Of a stretch of DNA of 64,000 nt, positions 27,845 to 42,746 are shown piece after piece. The DNA comes from Cladorhizidae sp. MBARI D1340-BT2. Lineage: Eukaryota > Porifera > Demospongiae > Poecilosclerida > Cladorhizidae. Location: NCBI GenBank assembly GCA_028752905.1, contig JAQNBH010000011.1, positions 26,218,833-26,282,832 on the forward strand, written 5' to 3'. A program made the position numbers and the translations under genes. Position 1 is the stretch's first letter, and each line of letters begins with the position of its first letter. The notes beneath the pieces were generated by a model. The model saw nothing but the letters and a program-made list of their open reading frames with translations, made no database searches and was not told the origin of the DNA.

Positions 27845-30800
27845 GAAACACACCAGAGTTCATGGCTTGAGACGCCTGACTTCATGGCTTGATAGAGAGT
27901 TCATGACTGCTACACACCAGAGTTCATGTCTTGCAACACAACAGTGTTCATAGCTTGATGCACACCAAAATTTATGGCTTGATGCACACCAGAGTTCATG
28001 GCTTGATGCAAACCAGAGTTCATGGCTTGATGCACACCAGAGTTCATGGCTTGAACTACACCAGAGTTCATGGCTTCATGCACATCATCGTTCTTAGCTC
28101 GATGCACAACAAAGCTCATGGCTTGACACACTCCAGAGTTCATGGCTTAAGACACCAGTGTTCATGGCTTGATACAGAGTTAATGACTGATATACACCAG
28201 AGTTCATGTCTTGCTACACATCATAGTTCATACATAGCTTGATACACATCAGAGTTCATAGCTTGCTGCATGCCAGTGTTCATAGCTTGATGCACACCTG
28301 AGTTCATGGTTTGATGCACACCAGAGATCAAAACTTGTTGCACACCAGAGTTCAAGGCTTAACATACCAGTGTTCAAGGTTTGCTACACACCAGAGTTCA
28401 TGGCTTGATACAGAGTTCATGACTGCTACACACCAGAGTTCATGTCTTGCTACAGACCAGAATTCTTAGCTTGATGCACACCAGAGTTCATGTCTTGCTA
28501 CACACCAGAATTCATATAGCTTGATAGAGACTGGAGTTCATAGCTTGATACACACTAGAATTCATGTTTTGCTACACACCAGAGTTCATATAGCTTGATA
28601 CAGACCAGAGTTCATGGCTTGAACTACACCAGAGTTCATGGCTTCATGCACATCATCGTTCTTAGCTCGATGCACACCAAAGTTCATGGCTTGATGCACA
28701 CCAGAGTTCATGGCTTGAGACATTTATAGTTCATGGCTAGTTATAGACTTCATGAAGGCAACACACCAGAATTCATCTCTTGCTGCACACCGGAGTTCAT
28801 AGCTTGATACACACCAGATTTCATAGCTTGATGCACCCCAGAGTTCATGACTTGCTGTACGCCAAATTTCATGTCTTGCTACACCCCAGAGTTAATAGCT
28901 TGATACACACCAGAGTTCATGGCTTGTGCATGCCAGAGTTCATGGCTTGCTGCACACCAGATTTCATAGCTTGATGCACCCCGGAGTTCAATATCTTGAT
29001 ACACACCAGTGTTCATGGCTTGAAGCACACCAGAGTTCATGGCTTGAAACACACCAGAGTTCATGGCTTGAGACGCCTGACTTCATGGCTTGATAGAGAG
29101 TTCATGACTGCTACACACCAGAGTTCATGTCTTGCAACACAACAGTTCATAGCTTGATACACACCAGAGTTCATGGCTTGATACATGCCAGAGTTCATGG
29201 CTTGCTCCATTCCAGAGTTCAAGGCTTGCTACCCTCCAGAGTTCATAGCTTGATGCACACCAAAATTTATGGCTTGATGCACACCAGAGTTCATGGCTTG
29301 ATGCAAACCAGAGTTCATGGCTTGATGCACACCAGAGTTCATGGCTTGAACTACACCAGAGTTAATGGCTTCATGCACATCATCGTTCTTTGCTCGATGC
29401 ACACCAAAGTTCAAGGCTTGATGCACACCAGAGTTCATGGCTTGAGACATTTATAGTTCATGGCTAGTTATAGACTTCATGAAGGCAACACACCAGAATT
29501 CATCTCTTGCTGCACACCAGAGTTCATAGCTTGATACACACCAGATTTCATAGATTGATGCACCCCGGAGTTCATGGCTTGCTGTACGCCAAATTTCATG
29601 TCTTGCTACACCCCAGAGTTAATAGCTTGATACATACCAGAGTTTATGGCTTGTGCATGCCAGAGTTCATGGCTTGATGCATACCAGATTTCATAGCTTG
29701 ATGCACCCCGGAGTTCATGGCTTGCTGTACGCCAAATTTCATGTCTTGCTACACCCCAGAGTTAATAGCTTGATACATACCAGAGTTCATGGCTTGTGCA
29801 TGCCAGAGTTCATGGATTGCTGCATGCCTGTGTTCATGGTTTGCTACACAACAGAGTTCATAGCTTCATACCCACCAGAGTTCATGGCTTGATGCACACC
29901 GAAGTTCATGGCTTGATGCACACCAGAGTTTATGGCTTGCTGCACACCAGAGTTCATGGCTTGAGACACCAGAGTTCATGGCTTAATACAGAGTTCATGA
30001 CTGCTACACACCAGACCTCATAACTTGCTACACACCTGAGTTCATTGCTTGATACAGACCAGAATTCATAGCTTGATTCCCGCCAGAGTTCATGGCTTGA
30101 TGCACACCATAGTTCATGTCTTGCTACGCACCAGAATTCATATAGCTTGTTAGACAATGGAGTTTATAGCTTGATACACACCAGAATTTATGTTTTGCTA
30201 CACACCAGAGTTCATATAGCTTGATACAGACCAGAGTTCATAGGCTGATGCACACAAGAGTTTATGGCTTGATGCACTCCATAGTTCATGGCTTAAGCCT
30301 TAAGACATCAGAGTTCATGGCTTGATACAGAGTTCATGACTGATATACACCAGAGTGCATGTCTTGCTACACACCAGAGTTCATAGCCTGATACATACCA
30401 GAGTTCTTGGCTTGTTGCACATCAAAGTTGATGGTTTGATGCACACCTGAGTTAATGGCTTGATGCACACCAGAATTCATGGCTTGATGCAAACAAGAGT
30501 TCATGGCTTGATGCACACCAGAGTTCATGGCTTGATGCACACCAGAGTTCATTCCTTGATGCAAACTAAATTTCATTGCTTGATGCACACCAGAGTTCAA
30601 GGCTTGAGACATACCAGAGTTCATGGCTTGAGACACCAGATTTTATGGCTTGATACAGAACAGAGTTCATGTCTGCTATAAATCAGAGTTCATGTGTTGC
30701 TACACACTAGAGTCCATAGCTTGATACACACCAGAGTTCATGGCTTGATGCACCCCGGAGTTCATGGCTTGCTGTATGCCAGAATTCATGTCTTACTACA

Positions 30801-31553
30801 CACCAGAGTTCATAGCTTGATACACATCAGAGTTCATAGCTTGCTGCATGCAAGCTTGATGTACACATGAGTTCATGGCTTGATGCACACCAGAGTTCAT
30901 GGCTTGTTGCAAACCAGAGTTCATGGCTTGATGCATACCAGAGTTCATGGCTTGTTACACACATGAGTACATGGCTTAACACACTAGCATTCATGGCTTG
31001 CTGCAAACCTGAGTTCATGGCTGGATACAGAGTTCATGACTGCTACACTCGAGAGTACATGTCCTCATACACACATTGATACATACCAGAGTTAATGCCT
31101 TGATGCATGCCAGAGTTCATGGCTTGCTACACACCAGAGTTCTTGGCTTGATACCCACCAGAGTTGATGACTTGATGCACACCAAAGTTCACGGCTTGAT
31201 GCAAACCAGAGTTCATTGGTGATGCACACCAGAGTTCATGGGTTGATGCACACCAGAGTGCATGGCTTGATGTGCAACAGAGTTCATGGCTTGATGCACA
31301 CCATAGTTCATGGCTTGATGCACACCAGAGTTCATGGCTTGGCACACACCAGAGTTCATCGCTTGAGACACCAGAGTTCATGGCTTGATACACACAAGAG
31401 TTCATGGCTTGATGCAAACCAGAGTTCATGGCTTGATGCACACCAGAGTTCATTGCTCAATGCAAACTAAAGTACATGTCTTGACGCACACCAGTGTTCA
31501 TGGCTTACTACACACCAGAGTTCAAGGCTTGATGTACACTAGAGTTCATGGCT
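27845..31553 (+). repeat. About 3710-bp sub-block, copy 2
   Basis: Tandem partner of 24277-27844. It is longer because the 143-bp piece near 29553 is doubled here. It ends where GATGTACACTAGAGTTC + ATGGCTT is followed by GATGCACACC at 31554 rather than by GAAACACACC as at 27845. Confidence 0.87.
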
Positions 31554-34500
31554 TGATGCACACCAGAGTTCATGGGTTGATGCACACCAGAGTTCATGGC
31601 TTGATGCACACTAGAGTTCATGGCTTGATGCATACCAGAGTTCATGGCTTGATGCACACCAGAGTTCATGGCTTGATGCACACCAGTGTTCATGGCTTGA
31701 TGCACACCAGAGTTCATGGCTCGATGCAAACCAAAGTTCATGGCTTGATGCACACCAGAGTTCATGGCTTGACACATACCAGAGTTCATGGCTCGAGCCA
31801 CCAGAGTTCATGGCTTGATACAGAATTCATGACTCGTACACACCAGAGTTCATGCCTTGCTACACACTAGAGTTAATAGCTTGATACACACCAGAGTTCA
31901 TGGCTTGATGCACATCAGAGTTCATACATAGCTTGATAGACACCAGAGTTCATAGCTTGCTGCATTCCATTGGTCATAGCTTAATGCACACCTGAGTTCA
32001 TGGTTCGATGCAAACCAGATTGTTGCACACCAGAGTTCATGGCTTGATGCAAACCAGAGTTCATGGCTTGGTGCACACCAGAGTACATGGCTTAACACAC
32101 CAGTGTTCAAGGCTTCCTGCACATGAGATTTCATTGCCTGATACGGAGTTCATAACTGCTACACACCAGAGTTCATGTGTTGCTACAGACAAGAATTCAT
32201 AGCTTGATACATGCCAGAGTTCATGGCTTGCTTCACACCAGAGTTCATGGCTTGATGCACACCAGAGTTCATGGCTTGATGCACACCAGAGTTCATAGGT
32301 TGATGCACACCAGAGTTAATAGCTTGTTACACACCAGAGTTGATGGCTTGATGCACACCAGAGTTCATGGCTTGAAACACACCAGAGTTCATGGCTTGAG
32401 ACGCTAGACTTCATGGCTTGATACAGAGTTCATGACTGCTACACACAAGACCTCATAACTTGCTACACACCCGAGTTGATAGCTTGATACAGACCAGAGT
32501 TCATAGCTTGATACGCGCCAGAGTTCATGGCTTGATGCACACCAGAGTTCATGTCTTGCTACACACCAGAATTCATATAGCTTGATAGAGACTGGAGTTC
32601 ATAGCTTGATACACACTAGAATTCATGTTTTGCTACACACCAGAGTTCATATAGCTTGATACAGACCAGAGTTCATGGCTTGATGCACACCAGTTCATGG
32701 CTTGATGCACACCAGAGTTCATGTCTTGCTACACACCAGAATTCATATAGCTTGAGAGAGACTGGAGTTCATAGCTTGATACATACTAGAATTCATGTTT
32801 TGCTACACACCAGAGTTCATATAGCTTGATACAGACCAGAGTTCATGGCTTGATGCACACAAGAGTTCATGGCTTGATGCACACCAGAGTTCATGGCTTG
32901 AGACACTCCAGAGTTAATGGCTTAAGACACCAGTGTTCATGGCTTGATACAGAGTTAATGACTGATATACACCAGAGTTCATGTCTTGCTACACATCATA
33001 GTTCATACATAGCTTGATACACATCAGAGTTCATAACTTGCTGCATGCCAGTGTTCATTGCTTGATGCACACCTGAGTTCATGGTTTGATGCACACCAGA
33101 GATCATGACTTGTTGCACACCAGAGTTCAAGGCTTAACATACCAGTGTTCAAGGTTTGCTACACACCAGAGTTCATGGCTTGTTACAGAGTTCATGACTG
33201 CTACACACCAGAGTTCATGTCTTGCTACAGACCAGAATTCTTAGCTTGATACACACCAGAGTTATTGGCTTGATGCACACCAGAGTTCATGCCTTACTAC
33301 ATACCAGAGTTCATGGCTTGATGCACACCAGAGTTCATGGCTTGTTGCACACCAGAGTTCATGACTTGATGCTCACCAGAGTTTATAGCTTTATACACAC
33401 CAGTGTTCAGGGCTTGAAGCACACCAGAGTTCATGGCTTGAAACACACCAGAGTTCATGGCTTGAGACGCCTGACTTCATGGCTTGATAGAGAGTTCATG
33501 ACTGCTACACACCAGAGTTCATGTCTTGCAACACAACAGTGTTCATAGCTTGATGCACACCAAAATTTATGGCTTGATGCACACCAGAGTTCATGGCTTG
33601 ATGCAAACCAGAGTTCATGGCTTGATGCACACCAGAGTTCATGGCTTGAACTACACCAGAGTTCATGGCTTCATGCACATCATCGTTCTTAGTTCGATGC
33701 ACAACAAAGCTCATGGCTTGACACACAATAGAGTTCATGGCTTAAGACACCAGTGTTCATGGCTTGATACAGAGTTAATGACTGATATACACCAGAGTTC
33801 ATGTCTTGCTACACATCATAGTTCATACATAGCTTGATACACATCAGAGTTCATAGCTTGCTGCATGCCAGTGTTCATAGCTTGATGCACACCTGAGTTC
33901 ATGGTTTGATGCACACCAGAGATCAAGACTTGTTGCACACCAGAGTTCAAGGCTTAACATACCAGTGTTCAAGGTTTGCTACACACCAGAGTTCATGGCT
34001 TGATACAGAGTTCATGACTGCTACACACCAGAGTTCATGTCTTGCTACAGACCAGAATTCTTAGCTTGATGCACACCAGAGTTCATGTCTTGCTACACAC
34101 CAGAAATCATATGGCTTGATAGAGACTGGAGTTCATAGCTTGATACACACTAGAATTCATGTTTTGCTACACACCAGAGTTCATATAGCTTGATACAGAC
34201 CAGAGTTCATGGCTTGAACTACACCAGAGTTCATGGCTTCATGCACATCATCGTTCTTAGCTCGATGCACACCAAAGTTCATGGCTTGATGCACACCAGA
34301 GTTCATGGCTTGAGACATTTATAGTTCATGGCTAGTTATAGACTTCATGAAGGCAACACACCAGAATTCATCTCTTGCTGCACACCGGAGTTCATAGCTT
34401 GATACACACCAGATTTCATAGCTTGATGCACCCCAGAGTTCATGACTTGCTGTACGCCAAATTTTATGTCTTGCTACACCCCAGAGTTAATAGCTTGATA

Positions 34501-37500
34501 CACACCAGAGTTCATGGCTTGTGCATGCCAGAGTTCATGGCTTGCTGCACACCAGATTTCATAGCTTGATGCACCCCGGAGTTCAATAGCTTGATACACA
34601 CCAGTGTTCATGGCTTGAAGCACACCAGAGTTCATGGCTTGAAACACACCAGAGTTCATGGCTTGAGACGCCTGACTTCATGGCTTGATAGAGAGTTCAT
34701 GACTGCTACACACCAGAGTTCATGTCTTGCAACACAACAGTTCATAGCTTGATACACACCAGAGTTCATGGCTTGATACATGCCAGAGTTTATGGCTTGC
34801 TCCATTCCAGAGTTCAAGGCTTGCTACCCTCCAGAGTTCATAGCTTGATGCACACCAAAATTTATGGCTTGATGCACACCAGAGTTCATGGCTTGATGCA
34901 AACCAGAGTTCATGGCTTGATGCACACCAGAGTTCATGGCTTGAACTACACCAGAGTTCATGGCTTCATGCACATCATCGTTCTTTGCTCGATGCACACC
35001 AAAGTTCAAGGCTTGATGCACACCAGAGTTCATGGCTTGAGACATTTATAGTTCATGGCTAGTTATAGACTTCATGAAGGCAACACACCAGAATTCATCT
35101 CTTGCTGCACACCAGAGTTCATAGCTTGATACACACCAGATTTCATAGATTGATGCACCCCAGAGTTCATGGCTTGCTGTACGCCAAATTTCATGTCTTG
35201 CTACACCCCAGAGTTAATAGCTTGATACATACCAGAGTTCATGGCTTGTGCATGCCAGAGTTCATGGCTTGCTGCATGCATGTGTTCATGGTTTGCTACA
35301 CAACAGAGTTCATAGCTTCATACCCACCAGAGTTCATGGCTTGATGCACACCGAAGTTCATGGCTTGATGCACACCAGAGTTTATGGCTTGCTGCACACC
35401 AGAGTTCATGGCTTGAGACACCAGAGTTCATGGCTTAATACAGAGTTCATGACTGCTACACACCAGACCTCATAACTTGCTACACACCTGAGTTCATTGC
35501 TTGATACAGACCAGAATTCATAGCTTGATTCCCGCCAGAGTTCATGGCTTGATGCACACCATAGTTCATGTCTTGCTACACACCAGAATTCATATAGCTT
35601 GTTAGACAAATGAGTTTATAGCTTGATACACACCAGAATTTATGTTTTGCTACACACCAGAGTTCATATAGCTTGATACAGACCAGAGTTCATAGGCTGA
35701 TGCACACAAGAGTTTATGGCTTGACACACTCCACAGTTCATGGCTTAAGCCTTAAGACATCAGAGTTCATGGCTTGATACAGAGTTCATGACTGATATAC
35801 ACCAGAGTGCATGTCTTGCAACACAACAGTTCATAGCTTGATACACACCAGAGTTCATGGCTTGATACATGCCAGAGTTTATGGCTTGCTCCATTCCAGA
35901 GTTCAACGCTTGCTACCCTCCAGAGTTCATAGCTTGATGCACACCAAAATTTATGGCTTGATGCACACCAGAGTTCATGGCTTGATGCAAACCAGAGTTC
36001 ATGGCTTGATGCACACCAGAGTTCATGGCTTGAACTACACCAGAGTTCATGGCTTCATGCACATCATCGTTCTTTGCTCGATGCACACCAAAGTTCAAGG
36101 CTTGATGCACACCAGAGTTCATGGCTTGAGACATTTATAGTTCATGGCTAGTTATAGACTTCATGAAGGCAACACACCAGAATTCATCTCTTGCTGCACA
36201 CCAGAGTTCATAGCTTGATACACACCAGATTTCATAGATTGATGCACCCCAGAGTTCATGGCTTGCTGTACGCCAAATTTCATGTCTTGCTACACCCCAG
36301 AGTTAATAGCTTGATACATACCAGAGTTCATGGCTTGTGCATGCCAGAGTTCATGGCTTGCTGCATGCATGTGTTCATGGTTTGCTACACAACAGAGTTC
36401 ATAGCTTCATACCCACCAGAGTTCATGGCTTGATGCACACCGAAGTTCATGGCTTGATGCACACCAGAGTTTATGGCTTGCTGCACACCAGAGTTCATGG
36501 CTTGAGACACCAGAGTTCATGGCTTAATACAGAGTTCATGACTGCTACACACCAGACCTCATAACTTGCTACACACCTGAGTTCATTGCTTGATACAGAC
36601 CAGAATTCATAGCTTGATTCCCGCCAGAGTTCATGGCTTGATGCACACCATAGTTCATGTCTTGCTACACACCAGAATTCATATAGCTTGTTAGACAAAT
36701 GAGTTTATAGCTTGATACACACCAGAATTTATGTTTTGCTACACACCAGAGTTCATATAGCTTGATACAGACCAGAGTTCATAGGCTGATGCACACAAGA
36801 GTTTATGGCTTGACACACTCCACAGTTCATGGCTTAAGCCTTAAGACATCAGAGTTCATGGCTTGATACAGAGTTCATGACTGATATACACCAGAGTGCA
36901 TGTCTTGCTACACACCAGAGTTCATAGCCTGATACACACCAGAGTTCTTGGCTTGTTGCACATCAAAGTTGATGGTTTGATGCACACCTGAGTTAATGGC
37001 TTGATGCACACCAGAATTCATGGCTTGATGCACACAAGAGTTCATGGCTTGATGCACACCAGATTTCATGGCTTGATGCACACCAGAGTTCATTCCTTGA
37101 TGCAAACTAAATTTCATGGCTTGATGCACACCAGAGTTCAAGGCTTGATACATACCAGAGTTTTTGGCTTGAGACACCTGATTTTATGGCTTGATACAGA
37201 ACAGAGTTCATGTCTGCTATAAATCAGAGTTCATGTGTTGCTACACACTAGAGTCCATAGCTTGATACACACCAGAGTTCATAGCTTGATGCACCCCGGA
37301 GTTCATGGCTTGCTGTATGCCAGAATTCATGTCTTACTACACAATAGAGTTCATAGCTTGATACACATCAGAGTTCATAGCTTGCTGCATGCAAGCTTGA
37401 TGTACACATGAGTTCATGGCTTGATGCACACCAGAGTTCATGGCTTGTTGCAAACCAGAGTTCATGGCTTGATGCATACCAGAGTTCATGGCTTGGTACA

Positions 37501-38096
37501 CACAACAGAGTACATGGCTTAACACACTAGCATTCATGGCTTGCTGCAAACCTGAGTTCATGGCTGGATACAGAGTTCATGACTGCTACACTCGAGAGTA
37601 CATGTCCTCATACACACATTGATACATACCAGAGTTAATGCCTTGATGCATGCCAGAGTTCATGGCTTGCTACACACCAGAGTTCTTGGCTTGATACCCA
37701 CCAGAGTTCATGACTTGATGCACACCAAAGTTCATGGCTTGATGCAAACCAGAGTTCATTGGTGATGCACACCAGAGTTCATGGGTTGATGCACACCAGA
37801 GTGCATGGCTTGATGTGCAACAGAGTTCATGGCTTGATGCACACCATAGTTCATGGCTTGATGCACACCAGAGTTCATGGCTTGACACACACCAGAGTTC
37901 ATCGCTTGAGACACCAGAGTTCATGGCTTGATACACACAAGAGTTCATGGCTTGATGCAAACCAGAGTTCATGGCTTGATGCACACCAGAGTTCATTGCT
38001 CAATGCAAACTAAAGTACATGTCTTGATGCACACCAGTGTTCATGGCTTACTACACACCAGAGGTCAAGGCTTGATGTACACTAGAGTTCATGGCT
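31554..38096 (+). repeat. 6543-bp higher-order unit B
   Basis: Next copy of the same large unit, ending at the landmark at 38097. Compared with unit A it has one 896-bp copy instead of two and one copy of the 3.6-kb sub-block instead of two, but two 1089-bp copies instead of one. The arithmetic gives 10059 - 896 - 3710 + 1089 = 6542, against 6543 observed. Confidence 0.85.
34722..36899 (+). repeat. 1089-bp perfect-register tandem duplication
   Basis: The two copies are 34722-35810 and 35811-36899. The junctions all fall at ATGTCTTGC: copy 1 follows GAGTTC, copy 2 follows GAGTGC, and sequence after copy 2 again reads GTGC then ATGTCTTGC. I saw one base difference between the copies (GTTCAAGGCTTG near 34814 against GTTCAACGCTTG near 35903). 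This is one of the youngest events in the window. Confidence 0.93.
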
Positions 38097-40868
38097 TGAT
38101 GCACACCAGAGTTCATGGGTTGATGCACACCAGAGTTCATGGCTTGATGCACACTAGAGTTCATGGCTTGATGCATACCAGAGTTCATGGCTTGATGCAC
38201 ACCAGAGTTCATGGCTTGATGCACACCAGTGTTCATGGCTTGATGCACACCAGAGTTCATGGCTCGATGCAAACCAAAGTTCATGGCTTGATGCACACCA
38301 GAGTTCATGGCTTGACACATACCAGAGTTCATGGCTCAAGCCACCAGAGTTCATGGCTTGATACAGAATTCATGACTCGTACACACCAGAGTTCATGCCT
38401 TGCTACACACTAGAGTTAATAGCTTGATACACACCAGAGTTCATGGCTTGATGCACATCAGAGTTCATACATAGCTTGATAGACACCAGAGTTCATAGCT
38501 TGCTGCATTCCATTGTTCATAGCTTAATGCACACCTGAGTTCATGGTTAGATGCAAACCAGAGTTCATGGCTTGGTGCACACCAGAGTACATGGCTTAAC
38601 ACACCAGTGTTCAAGGCTTGCTGCACATGAGATTTCATTGCCTGATACGGAGTTCATAACTGCTACACACCAGAGTTCATGTGTTGCTACAGACAAGAAT
38701 TCATAGCTTGATACACGCCAGAGTTCATGGCTTGCTTCACACTAGAGTTCATGGCTTGATGCACACCAGAGTTCATGGCTTGATGCACACCAGAGTTCAT
38801 AGGTTGATGCACACTAGAGTTAATAGCTTGTTACACACCAGAGTTGATGGCTTGATGCACACCAGAGTTCATGGCTTGATGCACACCAGAGTTCATGGCT
38901 TGATGCACACCAGAGTTCATAGGTTGATGCACACTAGAGTTAATAGCTTGTTATACACCCGAGTTGATAGCTTGATACAGACCAGAGTTCATAGCTTGAT
39001 ACCCGCCAGAGTTCATGGCTTGATGCACACCAGAGTTCATGTCTTGCTACACACCAGAATTCATATAGCTTGAGAGAGACTGGAGTTCATAGCTTGATAC
39101 ATACTAGAATTCATGTTTTGCTACACACCAGAGTTCATATAGCTTGATACAGACCAGAGTTCATGGCTTGATGCACACCAGAGTTCATGGCTTGGTACAC
39201 ACAACAGAGTACATGGCTTAACACACTAGCATTCATGGCTTGCTGCAAACCTGAGTTCATGGCTGGATACAGAGTTCATGACTGCTACACTCGAGAGTAC
39301 ATGTCCTCATACACACATTGATACATACCAGAGTTAATGCCTTGATGCATGCCAGAGTTCATGGCTTGCTACACACCAGAGTTCTTGGCTTGATACCCAC
39401 CAGAGTTCATGACTTGATGCACACCAAAGTTCACGGCTTGATGCAAACCAGAGTTCATTGGTGATGCACACCAGAGTTCATGGGTTGATGCACACCAGAG
39501 TGCATGGCTTGATGTGCAACAGAGTTCATGGCTTGATGCACACCATAGTTCATGGCTTGATGCACACCAGAGTTCATGGCTTGACACACACCAGAGTTCA
39601 TCGCTTGAGACACCAGAGTTCATGGCTTGATACACACAAGAGTTCATGGCTTGATGCAAACCAGAGTTCATGGCTTGATGCACACCAGAGTTCATTGATC
39701 AATGCAAACTAAAGTACATGTCTTGATGCACACCAGTGTTCATGGCTTACTACACACCAGAGTTCAAGGCTTGATGTACACTAGAGTTCATGGCTGGATG
39801 CACACCAGAGTTCATGGGTTGATGCACACCAGAGTTCATGGCTTGATGCACACTAGAGTTCATGGCTTGATGCATACCAGAGTTCATGGCTTGATGCACA
39901 CCAGAGTTCATGGCTTGATGCACACCAGTGTTCATGGCTTGATGCACACCAGAGTTCATAACTCGATGCAAACCAAAGTTCATGGTTTGATGCACACCAG
40001 AGTTCATGGCTTGACACATACCAGAGTTCATGGCTCAAGCCACCAGAGTTCATGGCTTGATACAGAATTCATGACTCGTACACACCAGAGTTCATGCCTT
40101 GCTACACACTAGAGTTAATAGCTTGATACACACCAGAGTTCATGGCTTGATGCACATCAGAGTTCATACATAGCTTGATAGACACCAGAGTTCATAGCTT
40201 GCTGCATTCCATTGTTCATAGCTTAATGCATACCTGAGTTCATGGTTAGATGCAAACCAGAGTTCATGGATTGTTGCACACCAGAGTACATGGCTTAACA
40301 CACCAGTGTTCAAGGCTTGCTGCACATGAGATTTCATTGCCTGATACGGAGTTCATAACTGCTACACACCAGAGTTCATGTGTTGCTACAGACAAGAATT
40401 CATAGCTTGATACACGCCAGAGTTCATGGCTTGCTTCACACTAGAGTTCATGGCTTGATGCACACCAGAGTTCATGGCTTGATGCACACCAGAGTTCATA
40501 GGTTGATGCACACTAGAGTTAATAGCTTGTTACATACCAGAGTTGATGGCTTGATGCACACCAGAGTTCATGGCTTGATGCACACCAGAGTTCATAGGTT
40601 GATGCACACTAGAGTTAATAGCTTGTTACACACCCGAGTTGATAGCTTGATACAGACCAGAGTTCATAGCTTGATACCCGCCAGAGTTCATGGCTTGATG
40701 CACACCAGAGTTCATGTCTTGCTACACACCAGAATTCATATAGCTTGAGAGAGACTGGAGTTCATAGCTTGATACATACTAGAATTCATGTTTTGCTACA
40801 CACCAGAGTTCATATAGCTTGATACAGACCAGAGTTCATGGCTTGATGCACACCAGAGTTCATGGCTT
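37495..40868 (+). repeat. 1699-bp tandem duplication in satellite
   Basis: GGTACACACAACAGAGTAC at 37495 recurs at 39194. Landmarks at 37670, 37759, 38154 and 38681 recur at +1699. Copy 2 (39194-40868) is 24 bp shorter because one unit is missing near 40560-40640. Small substitutions (for example CATAACTCGATGC near 39959) show it is older than the 1089-bp event. Confidence 0.88.
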
Positions 40869-42746
40869 GATGCACACCAGAGTTCATGGCTTGAGACACT
40901 CCAGAGTTCATGGCTTAAGACACCAGTGTTCATGGCTTGATACAGAGTTAATGACTGATATACACCAGAGTTCATGTCTTGCTACACATCATAGTTCATA
41001 CATAGCTTGATACACATCAGAGTTCATAGCTTGCTGCATGCCGGTGTTCATTGCTTGATGCACACCTGAGTTCATGGTTTGATGCACACCAGAGATCATG
41101 ACTTGTTGCATACCAGAGTTCAAGGCTTAACATACCAGTGTTCAAGGGTTGCTACACACCAGAGTTCATGGCTTGATACAGAGTTCATGACTGCTACACA
41201 CCAGAGTTCATGTCTTGCTACAGACCAGAATTCTTAGCTTGATACACACCAGAGTTACTGGCTTGATGCACGCCAGAGTTCATGCCTTACTACATACCAG
41301 AGTTCATGGCTTGATGCACACCAGAGTTCATGGCTTGTTGCACACCAGAGTTCATGACTTGATGCTCACCAGAGTTAATAGCTTGATACACACCAGTGTT
41401 CATGGCTTGAAGCACACCAGAGTTCATGGCTTGAAACACACCAGAGTTCATGGCTTTAGACGCCTGACTTCATGGCTTGATAGAGAGTTCATAACTGCTA
41501 CACACCAGAGTTCATGTCTTGCTACACAACAGTGTTCATAGCTTGATGCACACCAAAATTTATGGCTTGATGCACACCAGAGTTCATGGCTTGATGCAAA
41601 CCAGAGTTCATGGCTTGATGCACACCAGAGTTCATGGCTTGAACTACACCAGAGTTCATGGCAACATGCACATCATCGTTCTTAGCTCGATGCACAACAA
41701 AGCTCATGGCTTGATGCACACCAGAGTTCATGGCTTGATGTACACCAGAGTTCATGGCTTGAGACATTTATAGTTCATGGCTAGTTATAGACTTCATGAA
41801 GGCAACACACCAGAATTCATCTCTTGATGCACACCAGAGTTCATGGCTTGATGCACACCAGAGTTCATGGCTTGATCCAAACCAGAGTTCATGGCTTGAT
41901 GTACACCAGAGTTCATGGCTTCATGCACACCATAGTTCATGGCTCTATGCACACCAAAGTTCATGGCTTGATGCACACCAGAGTTCATGGCTTGATGTAC
42001 ACCAGAGTTGATGGCTTGAGACACCTATAGTTCATGACTAGTTACAGAGTTCATGACTGCTACACACCAGAGTTCATGTCTTGCTGCACACCAGAGTTCA
42101 TAGCTTGATACACACCAGATTTCATAGATTGATGCACCCCGGAGTTCATGGCTTGCTGTACGCCAAATTTCATGTCTTGCTACACCCCAGAGTTAATAGC
42201 TTGATACATACCAGAGTTTATGGCTTCTGCATGCCAGAGTTCATGGCTTGCTGCACACCAGATTTCATAGCTTGATGCACCCCGGAGTTCATGGCTTGCT
42301 GTAAGCCAAATTTCATGTCTTGCTACACCCCAGAGTTAATAGCTTGATACATACCAGAGTTCATGGCTTGTGCATGCCAGAGTTCATGGCTTGCTGCATG
42401 CCTGTGTTCATGGTTTGCTACACAACAGAGTTCATAGCTTCATACCCACCAGAGTTCATGGCTTGATGCACACCGAAGTTCATGGCTTGATGCACACCAG
42501 AGTTTATGGCTTGCTGCACACCAGAGTTCATGGCTTGAGACACCAGAGTTCATGGCTTAATACAGAGTTCATGACTGCTACACACCAGACCTCATAACTT
42601 GCTACACACCTGAGTTCATTGCTTGATACAGACCAGAATTCATAGCTTGATTCCCGCCAGAGTTCATGGCTTGATGCACACCAGAGTTCATGTCTTGCTA
42701 CACACCAGAATTCATATAGCTTGTTAGACAATGGAGTTTATAGCTT

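Larger units (their letters stand above)
21495..31553 (+). repeat. 10059-bp higher-order unit A
   Basis: The unit runs from GATGCACACCAGAGTTC + ATGGGTTG at 21495 to the same landmark at 31554. Landmarks at 21552, 21863, 22118, 22767 and 23163 all recur at +10059. It contains two nested tandem duplications: an 896-bp pair (22645-24436) and a 3568/3710-bp pair (24277-31553). Confidence 0.85.
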
